From Bacteroidota bacterium (GTDB taxonomy: Bacteria > Bacteroidota > Bacteroidia > Flavobacteriales > Weeksellaceae), in NCBI GenBank assembly GCA_023387375.1, contig JAEWIE010000019.1, positions 62,001-126,000 of the forward strand: a stretch of 64,000 bases of DNA. The letters are read 5' to 3'. Both the position numbers and the translations under genes were made by a program. This document shows, piece after piece, positions 53,750 to 61,145 of this stretch; position 1 is the stretch's first letter; each line of letters starts with the position of its first letter. The notes below the pieces were generated by a model. It did not search any database. It was given only the letters and a program-made list of their open reading frames with translations, and had not been told where the DNA came from.

Positions 53750-55249
53750 TTAATACTGAAGTTCAAGTTTCTCCTTGGAGAAATCTCGGACCTTTTTTAA
53801 TAATTCTGGGTTTTCTGCTAAAGACTTACCAAAAGACGGAATCATTTCTTCTAATTTCTCTTTCCATGGCCCATCTACCTTTTCAGGGAAACATCTCTTA
53901 AGTACATCCAGCATTGCGTATACGGACGTAGATGCACCCGGTGAAGCGCCTAGCAAGGAGGCAATCGAGCCACTTTTATTGACCACGACCTCGGTTCCAA
54001 ATTCCAATTTTCCGCCTTCTTTTTCGTCTTTTTTAATAACTTGAACTCTTTGTCCTGCAATTTTGATTTCCCAATCTTCATCCTTTGCCTGGGTGATAAA
54101 GAGTCTTAAATGATTCATCTTTTGCGCTTTTGTCATAGCAACTTGTTGAATCAAATACTTGGTTAAAGGTAAATTATGCCACCAGGCTCCGAAAAGCGAT
54201 CGAATGTTCTTGAAATTGATGCTTTCGGGAAGATCGAGATAACTGCCTTCCTTTAGGAATTTAGTCGAAAAGCCAGCAAAAGGCCCAAATAACAACGCTT
54301 CCTTCCCATCAATAATCCGTAAATCTAGGTGTGGCACAGACATTGGTGGCGCGTCGACAGAGGCCAATGTATAGACTTTTGCTTTGTGTTGCTTAATTAG
54401 CTCCTCATTATGCGAAACGAGCCACTCTCCTGAAACGGGGAATCCTCCATAACCCTCGCTTTCCTTGATGTCCGAGCTGTCTAACAAAGGTAGTGCATAT
54501 CCCCCAGCTCCAATGAACACAAAGTCCGCTGTTATCTCGTGCTTCTTGTTTTTCAAGCGATCCTTCACTTCTACTTTCCACTGATTATTTTTCATAGGAT
54601 CGATGTCTTTTACCTCATGGTATAAAAAGACTTCTACCCTAGAATCTTGAATTAAGAATTGCCCCATTTTACGAGTAAGAGATCCGAAGTTCACATCTGT
54701 TCCTAAGTCCATTTTTGTGGCAGAAAGCTTCTCACTTTCGGGACGATTGGCCATTATAAGGGGAATCCATTTTTTTAAAGTCTCCACCTCAGACGAAAAT
54801 TGCATTGCCTCGAACAAAGGCGATTTTATCATTGCTTGGTGTCGCTTCTCTAAAAACTCGCTATCTTTTTGTCCAAATACAAGGCTCATATGAGGACAAG
54901 AATTAATAAATTGTGGCGGGTTTGAAATGTAATTTTTTGAAATTAGGTACGACCAAAACTGTTTTGAAATTTCGAATTGCTCCGCAATGGAAATGGCTTT
55001 CGAGATATTTACATTGCCCTTAGAGTCCATCGGCGTATAATTGAGCTCACAATAAGCAGAGTGACCTGTACCTGCATTGTTCCAAGGGGCAGAACTCTCT
55101 TTCGCAAAGCGTCCCAGACGTTCAAAAATCGCAATATTAAGTTCAGGTTCTAGTTCATGCAAAAGTGCCGCAAGCGTCGCACTCATAATACCTCCTCCAA
55201 TCAATACAACGTCGTATTTTGATTTAGGAGTTTTTGAAAATGATTTCAT
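53750..55249 (-). CDS. mqo: Malate:quinone oxidoreductase
   Basis: A 499-residue FAD enzyme oxidising malate to oxaloacetate and passing electrons to menaquinone at the inner membrane face. N-terminal Rossmann motif 'DVVLIGGGIMSATLAALL' (about 14-31); 'ESSAPWNNAGTGHSAYCELNYTP' and 'GALLG(A)SPGAST'-type FAD motif near the C-terminus ('SLLGASPGASTSVYAML') are diagnostic of MQO. First gene of the operon with two small genes downstream. Confidence 0.96.
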   Translation of the reverse strand: MKSFSKTPKSKYDVVLIGGGIMSATLAALLHELEPELNIAIFERLGRFAKESSAPWNNAGTGHSAYCELNYTPMDSKGNVNISKAISIAEQFEISKQFWSYLISKNYISNPPQFINSCPHMSLVFGQKDSEFLEKRHQAMIKSPLFEAMQFSSEVETLKKWIPLIMANRPESEKLSATKMDLGTDVNFGSLTRKMGQFLIQDSRVEVFLYHEVKDIDPMKNNQWKVEVKDRLKNKKHEITADFVFIGAGGYALPLLDSSDIKESEGYGGFPVSGEWLVSHNEELIKQHKAKVYTLASVDAPPMSVPHLDLRIIDGKEALLFGPFAGFSTKFLKEGSYLDLPESINFKNIRSLFGAWWHNLPLTKYLIQQVAMTKAQKMNHLRLFITQAKDEDWEIKIAGQRVQVIKKDEKEGGKLEFGTEVVVNKSGSIASLLGASPGASTSVYAMLDVLKRCFPEKVDGPWKEKLEEMIPSFGKSLAENPELLKKVRDFSKEKLELQY

Positions 55250-55364
55250 TTTGTTTTATTTTCGGTTCTATTTCCTAGGAAGCCCTGTCAGGGATTAGCT
55301 CCTTCATAGCTCGTCGGAATCAATTATTCATTTCGACTGAAATGAAGCAATTATCATGCAATTT

Positions 55365-56420
55365 TTAAGTTAGAATTGCAGTCAATTTCTTTATTTGGTT
55401 CTCTGCATTTTTCTCTTCATAGAGAATGTTGTAAATGGTGTCAATAATAGGTGTGTTCAATCCGTTTTGCTTTGCCGTTGTAAAAATAGAATTGGCCGCA
55501 TAGTATCCTTCTGCTACCATTTGCATAGACTGAATGGCAGATTTGACCGTATATCCTTTGCCAATTAAATTTCCTAGGTTTCGGTTTCTTGAAAAGAGAG
55601 AATAAGCAGTCACCAAAAGGTCACCCAAGTAAGCACTTTCGTTTACATCTCTAGGTGCTTGATATACAGACTCTAGAAACACTTCCATTTCTCGTATTGC
55701 ATTGGAAACAAACACAGCAGTAAAGTTATCTCCGTAGCCAAGTCCACTAGCAATCCCCGCGCCTATAGCATAGACATTCTTTAAAATTGCACTGTATTCA
55801 TTTCCTAAAATATCTGTGGAATGATTTACTTTAATAAAACGTGAGACAAAGAGCCGATCTAGGACTTCAGCCATGGATTTCTCAACGGTTGCAATCGTTA
55901 AATAAGACAGTCTTTCCATTCCCACTTCCTCCGCGTGGCATGGACCTGCAATCACCGCTTGATTTCGAAAACCAATTTCAAATTTATCTCGAAGATAATG
56001 AGCCACAATATCGTTATGCTCTGGCACAATACCTTTAATCGCCGATACAAAAATCTTATTTTCATAGCCACATGTGAGGTTCTCAAGCGCGGCTGCCAAA
56101 TAAATCGACGGCGTTGCAAGTATAATAACTTCACAATTTGAAACGAGTTCGTTCAAATCGGTGGTCACTTTTAGATGTTTTGTATTGAAACTAACAGACG
56201 TAAGATACGATGGATTATGTCCTCTTTGTTCTATCGCACCTTTTATATATTCATTACGAACACACCAATGGATCTCGGTGCAATTTTCAGATAGCATTTT
56301 CACAATTGCGGTCGCAAAACTGCCACTACCTAAAACACCAACGGAGGTAACTTGCCCTTTTTTTCTTGTCGATCTCGAGGGCTTTTTGTCCTTTGAATCT
56401 TTTAATTTTGATTTTGCCAT
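55365..56420 (-). CDS. gpsA: NAD(P)H-dependent glycerol-3-phosphate dehydrogenase
   Basis: A 351-residue GpsA making sn-glycerol-3-phosphate from dihydroxyacetone phosphate for phospholipids. An unusual basic extension (about 25 residues, MAKSKLKDSKDKKPSRSTRKKG) precedes the nucleotide-binding motif 'GVLGSGSFATAIVKML'. 'IVPEHNDIVAHYLR', 'AVIAGPCHAEEVGMER', 'ILKNVYAIGAGIASGLGYGDN' mark the catalytic region; the Lys in 'ILKNVYAI' is catalytic. An in-frame TTG six bases upstream is possible; the ATG at 56420 is preferred. A full promoter lies upstream. Confidence 0.95.
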   Translation of the reverse strand: MAKSKLKDSKDKKPSRSTRKKGQVTSVGVLGSGSFATAIVKMLSENCTEIHWCVRNEYIKGAIEQRGHNPSYLTSVSFNTKHLKVTTDLNELVSNCEVIILATPSIYLAAALENLTCGYENKIFVSAIKGIVPEHNDIVAHYLRDKFEIGFRNQAVIAGPCHAEEVGMERLSYLTIATVEKSMAEVLDRLFVSRFIKVNHSTDILGNEYSAILKNVYAIGAGIASGLGYGDNFTAVFVSNAIREMEVFLESVYQAPRDVNESAYLGDLLVTAYSLFSRNRNLGNLIGKGYTVKSAIQSMQMVAEGYYAANSIFTTAKQNGLNTPIIDTIYNILYEEKNAENQIKKLTAILT

Positions 56421-56456
56421 ATCCAAAAAATGTGTTTTCTCAATTGGTTATGGTAG

Positions 56457-56488
56457 CAAAGGTATTAAATTAATTATGCTGCCGCAAA
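56457..56488 (-). promoter_or_regulatory. Promoter of gpsA
   Basis: On the minus strand TTTG (56485-56488), a 20-bp spacer, then TACCTTTG (56457-56464). Confidence 0.68.
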
Positions 56489-56614
56489 GCACAAACTTGT
56501 GCCACCTAAGGCTCTCTCACTCGCAATAGAGATAAACTAAAAATCTTTAGTGGTAAAGAAGTATACCTTTATACGCGGAATACCCATGCAATTGGAATTA
56601 ACCCCTTTTAGGCT

Positions 56615-57064
56615 TTATGATTTTTGAATCTCCTTTTCGTAAGTCGTGAAAAACAATTTTTCCAATTGCCCCAAAAGCTTTTGATGGAGTTTATTTTTCG
56701 AATCGTTCACTCGAACCACGGATTTATCCTTCCCATGTATCTCAGTATTAGACAGAGAAACAACATATCCCTCTTTCAGAAAATCATATCTCACTCTGGT
56801 CGAAATTTCTCCTTTATCATAGGGAGTAAGTAGATTAATATCGAGGTGGTTATCGCCTGAAGAATTGGTTGTCATTTTGAATTTCTCGGAAGCGAGCACA
56901 TTTAATAAAAATAGATCTGTTTTCGCTTTCACGAGTGCCCTGTCATTGCTTCCATCGTAGGAGTATACATGGCGAATCGGCTTCTCTTGAGCGGAAATCT
57001 TAGCGCTAGTGCCAAGACCTATAATAAGCATTAAAGTGACAAGAAATGTAGGTTGAATTTTCAT
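56615..57064 (-). CDS. Hypothetical secreted protein
   Basis: A 149-residue protein with signal peptide (about 1-25, 'IIGLGTSAKISAQ') and a beta-rich mature part ('SYDGSNDRALVKAKTDLFLLNVL', 'VRYDFLKEGYVVSLSNTEI') ending in a basic helix. It recalls the small secreted proteins of the DUF4468 type, but I cannot confirm the family. It is divergent from the Rrf2/DUF2249 cluster; no clear promoter was found. Confidence 0.7.
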   Translation of the reverse strand: MKIQPTFLVTLMLIIGLGTSAKISAQEKPIRHVYSYDGSNDRALVKAKTDLFLLNVLASEKFKMTTNSSGDNHLDINLLTPYDKGEISTRVRYDFLKEGYVVSLSNTEIHGKDKSVVRVNDSKNKLHQKLLGQLEKLFFTTYEKEIQKS

Positions 57065-57174
57065 AATTAAAAAATATCCTCATCTCTTGAAATTATTATG
57101 CCAAATCTTACGCTCCCTCTTTTCCATTTGATTGAATGTAAGAATTTTTAAATCGTACCTTGAAATTTCTATAT

Positions 57175-57190
57175 CGGATAAATTTGTCTT
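57175..57190. promoter_or_regulatory. Dyad operator upstream of the second rrf2 (shared motif, site 2)
   Basis: CGGATAAATTTGTCTT, same pattern as site 1 at 5201. TTTG inside it (57183-57186) is 20 bp before the -7 element at 57207, identical geometry to the ric site. Suggests autoregulation of the rrf2 gene. Confidence 0.65.
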
Positions 57191-57214
57191 GTTTGAAAAT
57201 ATTTTCTAAATTTG
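57183..57214 (+). promoter_or_regulatory. Promoter of the second rrf2 gene
   Basis: TTTG (57183-57186), a 20-bp spacer, then TAAATTTG (57207-57214); ATG at 57234. Confidence 0.7.
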
Positions 57215-57233
57215 TATCCAATTACCCACTGAT

Positions 57234-57674
57234 ATGCTTTCAAAAACCTGCGAATATGCTCTTAGAGCCCTTATATATTTGGCAAAACATTCGAATGAAA
57301 ACAGGAAAATCAATATCAAAGAAATCTCTAAAAATATAGACTCTCCTCAGCTTTTTATTGCCAAAATTCTTCAACAGCTTTGTCGCGAGAATTTTGTACT
57401 TTCAAGCAAAGGACGCACTGGGGGTTATTATCTATCGAAGCACCAACTCGAAACCAACCTTGCACAAATCATCAAAGCCGTGGACGGCGATAAGCTATTT
57501 ACAGGTTGTGGACTTGGATTACAAGAATGTAGCGAAACCTCCCCCTGTCCAATTCATCACAAGTACAAAGGAGCAAAAGAAAAAATATTTCTTATCTACC
57601 AATCTACCTACTTAAAGGAATTTAAAGAGAATGAAAACTATTATGTATTAAAAGTACCCGCCAAAAAAATTTAA
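57234..57674 (+). CDS. Rrf2 family Fe-S transcriptional regulator (second copy)
   Basis: A 146-residue Rrf2 protein (MLSKTCEYALRALIYLAKH start; 'LFIAKILQQLCRENFVLSSKGRTGGYYL' helix and wing). C92, C99 and C105 in 'CGLGLQECSETSPCPIHH' are spaced CX6CX5C, the same as in the copy at 4749, so an Fe-S cluster is expected. Its own promoter is overlapped by the dyad operator. It heads the nitrite/NO cluster, which favours a nitrosative (NsrR-like) role. The DUF2249 gene 60 bp downstream has its own operator. Confidence 0.92.
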   Translation: MLSKTCEYALRALIYLAKHSNENRKINIKEISKNIDSPQLFIAKILQQLCRENFVLSSKGRTGGYYLSKHQLETNLAQIIKAVDGDKLFTGCGLGLQECSETSPCPIHHKYKGAKEKIFLIYQSTYLKEFKENENYYVLKVPAKKI

Positions 57675-57682
57675 CCCTAAAC

Positions 57683-57698
57683 AGGACAAAAAAGTCCT
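57683..57698. promoter_or_regulatory. Dyad operator upstream of the DUF2249 gene (shared motif, site 3)
   Basis: AGGACAAAAAAGTCCT; the outer arms are perfect and extend to CAGGAC / GTCCTG (57682-57699). The left half equals the consensus half-site AGGACAAA. A near -7 element, TAATTTTT, starts at 57715, exactly 32 bp after the dyad start, as at sites 1 and 2. Confidence 0.7.
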
Positions 57699-57734
57699 GA
57701 TATAAACCTAAGTATAATTTTTAATTTTATTATT

Positions 57735-58055
57735 ATGTCAACAGAAAAAGTTCTAGACGTTACTCAACTGCCTCCTAGAGAAAAACACCCAACAGTTTTT
57801 CAATATTTTGATGCTTTAACTAGTGGAGACACCCTTGTGATTGAAAACGATCATGATCCAAAACCACTTTATTATGAACTGCTTGCCGAGCGTGGAGATA
57901 TTTTCACATGGGAGTATCTTGAAAAAGGACCTGAATGGTACAAAGTAAAAATGGCACTTAAATCAACCGACAGTCAAGCGGACGACAAAGAAGCAGATTT
58001 AAAAAAAGCCCAATTACTTAAGGACAAAGCAGTGCAATTTAAATGTTCAGAATAA
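57735..58055 (+). CDS. DUF2249 domain protein
   Basis: A 106-residue single DUF2249 domain: 'VLDVTQLPPREKHPTVFQYFDAL' (the D-(V/A)-R/T-x-L-PP-x-x(R)HP motif), 'GDTLVIENDHDPKPLYYELL' and 'FTWEYLEKGPEWYKVKM'. DUF2249 is a small TusA-like alpha/beta fold found near hemerythrins, nitrite reductases and NO-related genes; its biochemical role is unproven. Followed by the hemerythrin gene 58 bp downstream. Its dyad operator indicates direct control with the nirK and ric units. Confidence 0.88.
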   Translation: MSTEKVLDVTQLPPREKHPTVFQYFDALTSGDTLVIENDHDPKPLYYELLAERGDIFTWEYLEKGPEWYKVKMALKSTDSQADDKEADLKKAQLLKDKAVQFKCSE

Positions 58056-58113
58056 ATTGAGAAATCCATTTTACCAATAAAAATTCTTAATTTTAACGGA
58101 AATATATATCCAT

Positions 58114-58599
58114 ATGATTGAGGGACCTATCAGACGAGACTCGAACCTTGTACCCATTTCTAGAGAGCATCATGCGACACTCCTTTTTTGTTGGAAACTA
58201 AGATCCGGCGCAAAGAAAGGAATCGACGTCAAAAGACTCTCGAGGTATGTTTCGTGGTTTTACAAAAACCATATCGTACCTCATTTTAAAACAGAAGAGC
58301 AGCTTCTTTTTACCGATACCACTGATTCCTTAGTCAATCGTGCTTTGCATGAGCACAAAGAAATCAAATGGCTTGTTGAGGAAATTGAAAACGCACAAGG
58401 AGATCCAAGTGAAAAAATTCAAGAACTAGCCGGACTTGTGAACTCACATACTCGGTACGAAGAAAGGGAACTTTTTCCTTGGCTTGAAAAATCTCTCGCA
58501 CCTCAGGATTTAATTCGAATTGGTAAAATTCTCGATGAGGAAGAGCATAGTGCTGAGGAGAATTACGACGATCCCTTTTGGGATGTCGACAAAAAATAA
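58114..58599 (+). CDS. Hemerythrin-like domain protein
   Basis: A 161-residue four-helix protein with the hemerythrin/HHE ligand pattern: 'ISREHHATLLFCWKLRSG', 'IVPHFKTEEQLLF', 'ALHEHKEIKWL' and 'NSHTRYEERELFPWLE'. It should bind a non-heme di-iron centre in the cytoplasm and may bind oxygen or NO. It lies between DUF2249 genes in the nitrite/NO cluster, 7 bp before the next gene. Confidence 0.9.
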   Translation: MIEGPIRRDSNLVPISREHHATLLFCWKLRSGAKKGIDVKRLSRYVSWFYKNHIVPHFKTEEQLLFTDTTDSLVNRALHEHKEIKWLVEEIENAQGDPSEKIQELAGLVNSHTRYEERELFPWLEKSLAPQDLIRIGKILDEEEHSAEENYDDPFWDVDKK

Positions 58600-58606
58600 A
58601 TTGATT

Positions 58607-59467
58607 ATGAAAGTAATTCTACCTTCCACAAAAATAGCTGAAGTGATAGCCCTCGATCCCAAAGCGATCGAGGCCATCGCTTCTTTATCCAAACCCTTAA
58701 CTCGACTCAAAAACCCAATTCTTCGCAAGATCATGGCTTCTAGGGTCACAATACTAGAAGCGAGCAAAATGGGAAATGTGAGTTTAGATGCATTTAAAAG
58801 GGTTTTAGAGCCCCTAGGATTTGAACTGGATTTGGGAGATTCAGAAAAACAAAATAAAAACGAGCAAAAGCCAGAATGGCTACTCTGCGCAAGTGATAAC
58901 GAAATCACTCTTTTTGATGTGCGAGATATCATTGAAAACGGAAGTGATCCTTTGAAAGAAATTCTCGGTAAATTTAAAACCATCAAGCCAGGAGAAATCC
59001 TATGTGTCATAAATAAATTCATACCGACTCCGCTGATCCATTTATTAAAACAACATAAGGCGCAAGACGCCTACGTAGAAAGCAAATCGAAAGAACTATT
59101 CTATACCTATTTCCTAAAACAAGCCAAAGACATTTCAAATGACCTTGACCCCGCGGCAAGTAAAACAAGCCAGCTAGAGTCAAATTCAAAGGAAAATTTA
59201 GTATTCCATTCGCCCGAATCGTTCGATGCGCTATTGGCAGAGACTCCCCTTTCAAGACAAAAACAAATTGATGTTCGCTCCCTCGAAATGCCGGGTCCTA
59301 TGGAAGCAATCCTACGGGAATTAAAGGAACTTCCTTCCAATCACTTACTTTTCGTTTATCACAAACGTATTCCTATTTATTTACTAGAGGAATTGAGCGG
59401 AAAAGATTTCGAAGTGCATGTGCTTCAAAAATCAGAGTCCGACATTCAAATGATTTTCAAACAGTAA
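58607..59467 (+). CDS. Double DUF2249 protein with N-terminal helical domain
   Basis: A 286-residue protein: an N-terminal DUF1858-like helical domain (about 1-75, 'ALDPKAIEAIASLSKPLTRL', 'MGNVSLDAFKRVLEPLGF') and two DUF2249 units (about 105-185 'DVRDIIENGSDPLKEIL', and about 222-286 'DVRSLEMPGPMEAILREL'). The start at MKVILPST was chosen because it lies just after the hemerythrin stop; a longer frame starting inside that gene is not credible. It resembles a fusion of redox-carrier modules; function unknown. Its stop is 1 bp before the next ATG. Confidence 0.87.
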   Translation: MKVILPSTKIAEVIALDPKAIEAIASLSKPLTRLKNPILRKIMASRVTILEASKMGNVSLDAFKRVLEPLGFELDLGDSEKQNKNEQKPEWLLCASDNEITLFDVRDIIENGSDPLKEILGKFKTIKPGEILCVINKFIPTPLIHLLKQHKAQDAYVESKSKELFYTYFLKQAKDISNDLDPAASKTSQLESNSKENLVFHSPESFDALLAETPLSRQKQIDVRSLEMPGPMEAILRELKELPSNHLLFVYHKRIPIYLLEELSGKDFEVHVLQKSESDIQMIFKQ

Positions 59468-59468
59468 C

Positions 59469-60737
59469 ATGGCAGACATTAACATTGCAAAAGCGCCCAA
59501 AAATGTCGCTATCGCACCCTTTTACATTGCAGGAGCTGTAAGCTTTTTCCTGCTGTGTTTAATGATGTTATTTTCGTCTAGGGTTTTCCTCGAACATTAC
59601 TTCTCCCCTCACCTTCTTGCCATCGTACATATGGCTGCACTTGGATGGGGAACCATGATTATCTTCGGTGCTTCTTATCAACTCTTACCCGTCATTTGCG
59701 AACGAAGCCTTTTTAGTGAAAAATTAGCTCTGACGTCCTGGGCGCTATTACTAGTTGGCTTACTCATTCTCGTGTGCAGTTTTTGGTTTTACCATACGGG
59801 ATGGCTTATGGTTTGTGGTGGAATCCTAGTCGTTTCCGCAGCCATATGCTACTTCATCAATGTTTTAAAAACGGCGGCCCTTTGCCAGAAATATTCTATT
59901 CAACGATTATTCATGGCGAGTTCTGCATTTTGGCTCGTATTTACAACCAGTGTCGGGGTTTTACTTGCCTATAATTTAGCCTTCCCCTATATTTCTAGAA
60001 GTCACTTGGACTTTCTAAAATTGCATGCGCACGCAGGTCTGGCAGGATGGTTCTTACAACTTATTACAGGCGTCAGCACCAAACTTGTTCCTATGTTTTT
60101 GCTTGGCAAATCTCAAAAAGAACGCTACCTCTTGGCAAGTTTTGTATTGCAAAATTTAGCCCTAATTCTTTTCTTAATCGATGGGTTCTTTTTTGGAATT
60201 ACCTTTCGTGTTCTTTTTTATTTAGCGCTTGCCCTAATGGGCATCCTTCTTTGGATGCTATACCTATACGATGCCTTTAAAAACAGGCTTAGGAAAAAAA
60301 TCGAGCTACTCATGAAACATACCTTTGTTTCCATGATGGTTCTACTCCTTTCCTTAAGTCTCATACCCGTCATATATTTCACAAGTTCTACCTCCATCAC
60401 GCTCCTTTACGGTACACTCCTTTTTATGGGCTGGATCACAGGTATCATTTTAGGCAAAACTTTCAAGACCCTTCCATTTATTATTTGGAATTCGAGGTAT
60501 AAACATTTGTCCGGTAAAAAAAACATCCCCCTACCCAAAACTCTCTACAGTGAAAAGCTCGTGAAATTTCAGTTTATTCTTTATCTTGCGGCTCTTACAA
60601 TCTTAAGTTTGGGGATACTATGCAAAATCCAGCTAATTATTCAATTAGGACTTTTCCTATGGGTTAGTGTCGCTGTAATTTATCTTTTAAACGTAACTAA
60701 ACTATTCAAACATTTAATAAAAACGACCCAAGAATGA
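59469..60737 (+). CDS. 12-helix heme-copper-oxidase-I/NnrS-like membrane protein
   Basis: A 422-residue protein with about 12 membrane helices. Histidines placed like heme or metal ligands include His54 in 'LLAIVHMAALGWGTMIIFGAS' and His186/His188 in 'LDFLKLHAHAGLAGWFLQLITG', both followed by motifs seen in cytochrome oxidase subunit I and NnrS relatives. The full HxxxY and double-His copper-B set of a true NO reductase or oxidase is not evident, so turnover of oxygen or NO is not established. It overlaps the DUF59 gene by 4 bp and follows the DUF2249 gene directly. NnrS-like NO tolerance is a plausible role. Confidence 0.82.
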   Translation: MADINIAKAPKNVAIAPFYIAGAVSFFLLCLMMLFSSRVFLEHYFSPHLLAIVHMAALGWGTMIIFGASYQLLPVICERSLFSEKLALTSWALLLVGLLILVCSFWFYHTGWLMVCGGILVVSAAICYFINVLKTAALCQKYSIQRLFMASSAFWLVFTTSVGVLLAYNLAFPYISRSHLDFLKLHAHAGLAGWFLQLITGVSTKLVPMFLLGKSQKERYLLASFVLQNLALILFLIDGFFFGITFRVLFYLALALMGILLWMLYLYDAFKNRLRKKIELLMKHTFVSMMVLLLSLSLIPVIYFTSSTSITLLYGTLLFMGWITGIILGKTFKTLPFIIWNSRYKHLSGKKNIPLPKTLYSEKLVKFQFILYLAALTILSLGILCKIQLIIQLGLFLWVSVAVIYLLNVTKLFKHLIKTTQE

Positions 60738-61051
60738 GTCTTCAAAATACCTTACCTAAAGACGAACGAGCCATGAACGCGCTCTACGATGTTATCGATC
60801 CTGAACTTAATGTAAACATTGTAGATTTAGGCCTTGTCTATGATATCACTTTCGCACCTAAGACCGTCCATGTCCTAATGACCCTCACCTCTCGTTTTTG
60901 CCCCATGGGAGACGCCATTAAAACGGGTGTCATCAATGCACTTGAAGCCGAGTTCCCCGGCGAAGAGATCGAAATCGAATTAACCTTTGAGCCTGCCTGG
61001 AATATGGACTTCGTTTCAGACCAAGGTCGTGAGGAGCTAAACAACCGCTAA
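60734..61051 (+). CDS. DUF59 metal-sulfur cluster assembly protein (MIP18/SufT-like)
   Basis: A 105-residue protein of the DUF59/MIP18/PaaD-like group: 'ALYDVIDPELNVNIVDLGLVYDI' and 'MTLTSRFCPMGDAIKTGVINAL' with the reactive-Cys region 'SRFCPMGD'. Such proteins help Fe-S cluster assembly or maturation. Translationally coupled to the membrane protein (ATG overlaps its stop by 4 bp). Fe-S maintenance fits an NO-stress cluster. Confidence 0.9.
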   Translation: MSLQNTLPKDERAMNALYDVIDPELNVNIVDLGLVYDITFAPKTVHVLMTLTSRFCPMGDAIKTGVINALEAEFPGEEIEIELTFEPAWNMDFVSDQGREELNNR

Positions 61052-61114
61052 CCCCTTCCATTACGACCTAAATGACAAAAGTCATATTGAGAAACTTTCT
61101 TATTTCATTTAATT

Positions 61115-61130
61115 CGGATAACTTTGTCCT
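61115..61130. promoter_or_regulatory. Dyad operator/promoter of nirK (shared motif, site 4)
   Basis: CGGATAACTTTGTCCT, one base different from the ric site. Here no -7 element lies 32 bp downstream (that falls on the ATG). Instead the dyad contains TAACTTTG (61119-61126), a perfect TAnnTTTG -7 element with TTTC 19 bp upstream (61096-61099), giving a start about 12 bp before the ATG at 61146. Confidence 0.65.
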
Positions 61131-61145
61131 ATTAAATTAATCGTT

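Noticed and set aside
58520..58606. Extended N-terminus of the double DUF2249 protein
   Set aside because: It would overlap the end of the hemerythrin gene in another frame; the ATG at 58607 directly after that stop codon fits better.
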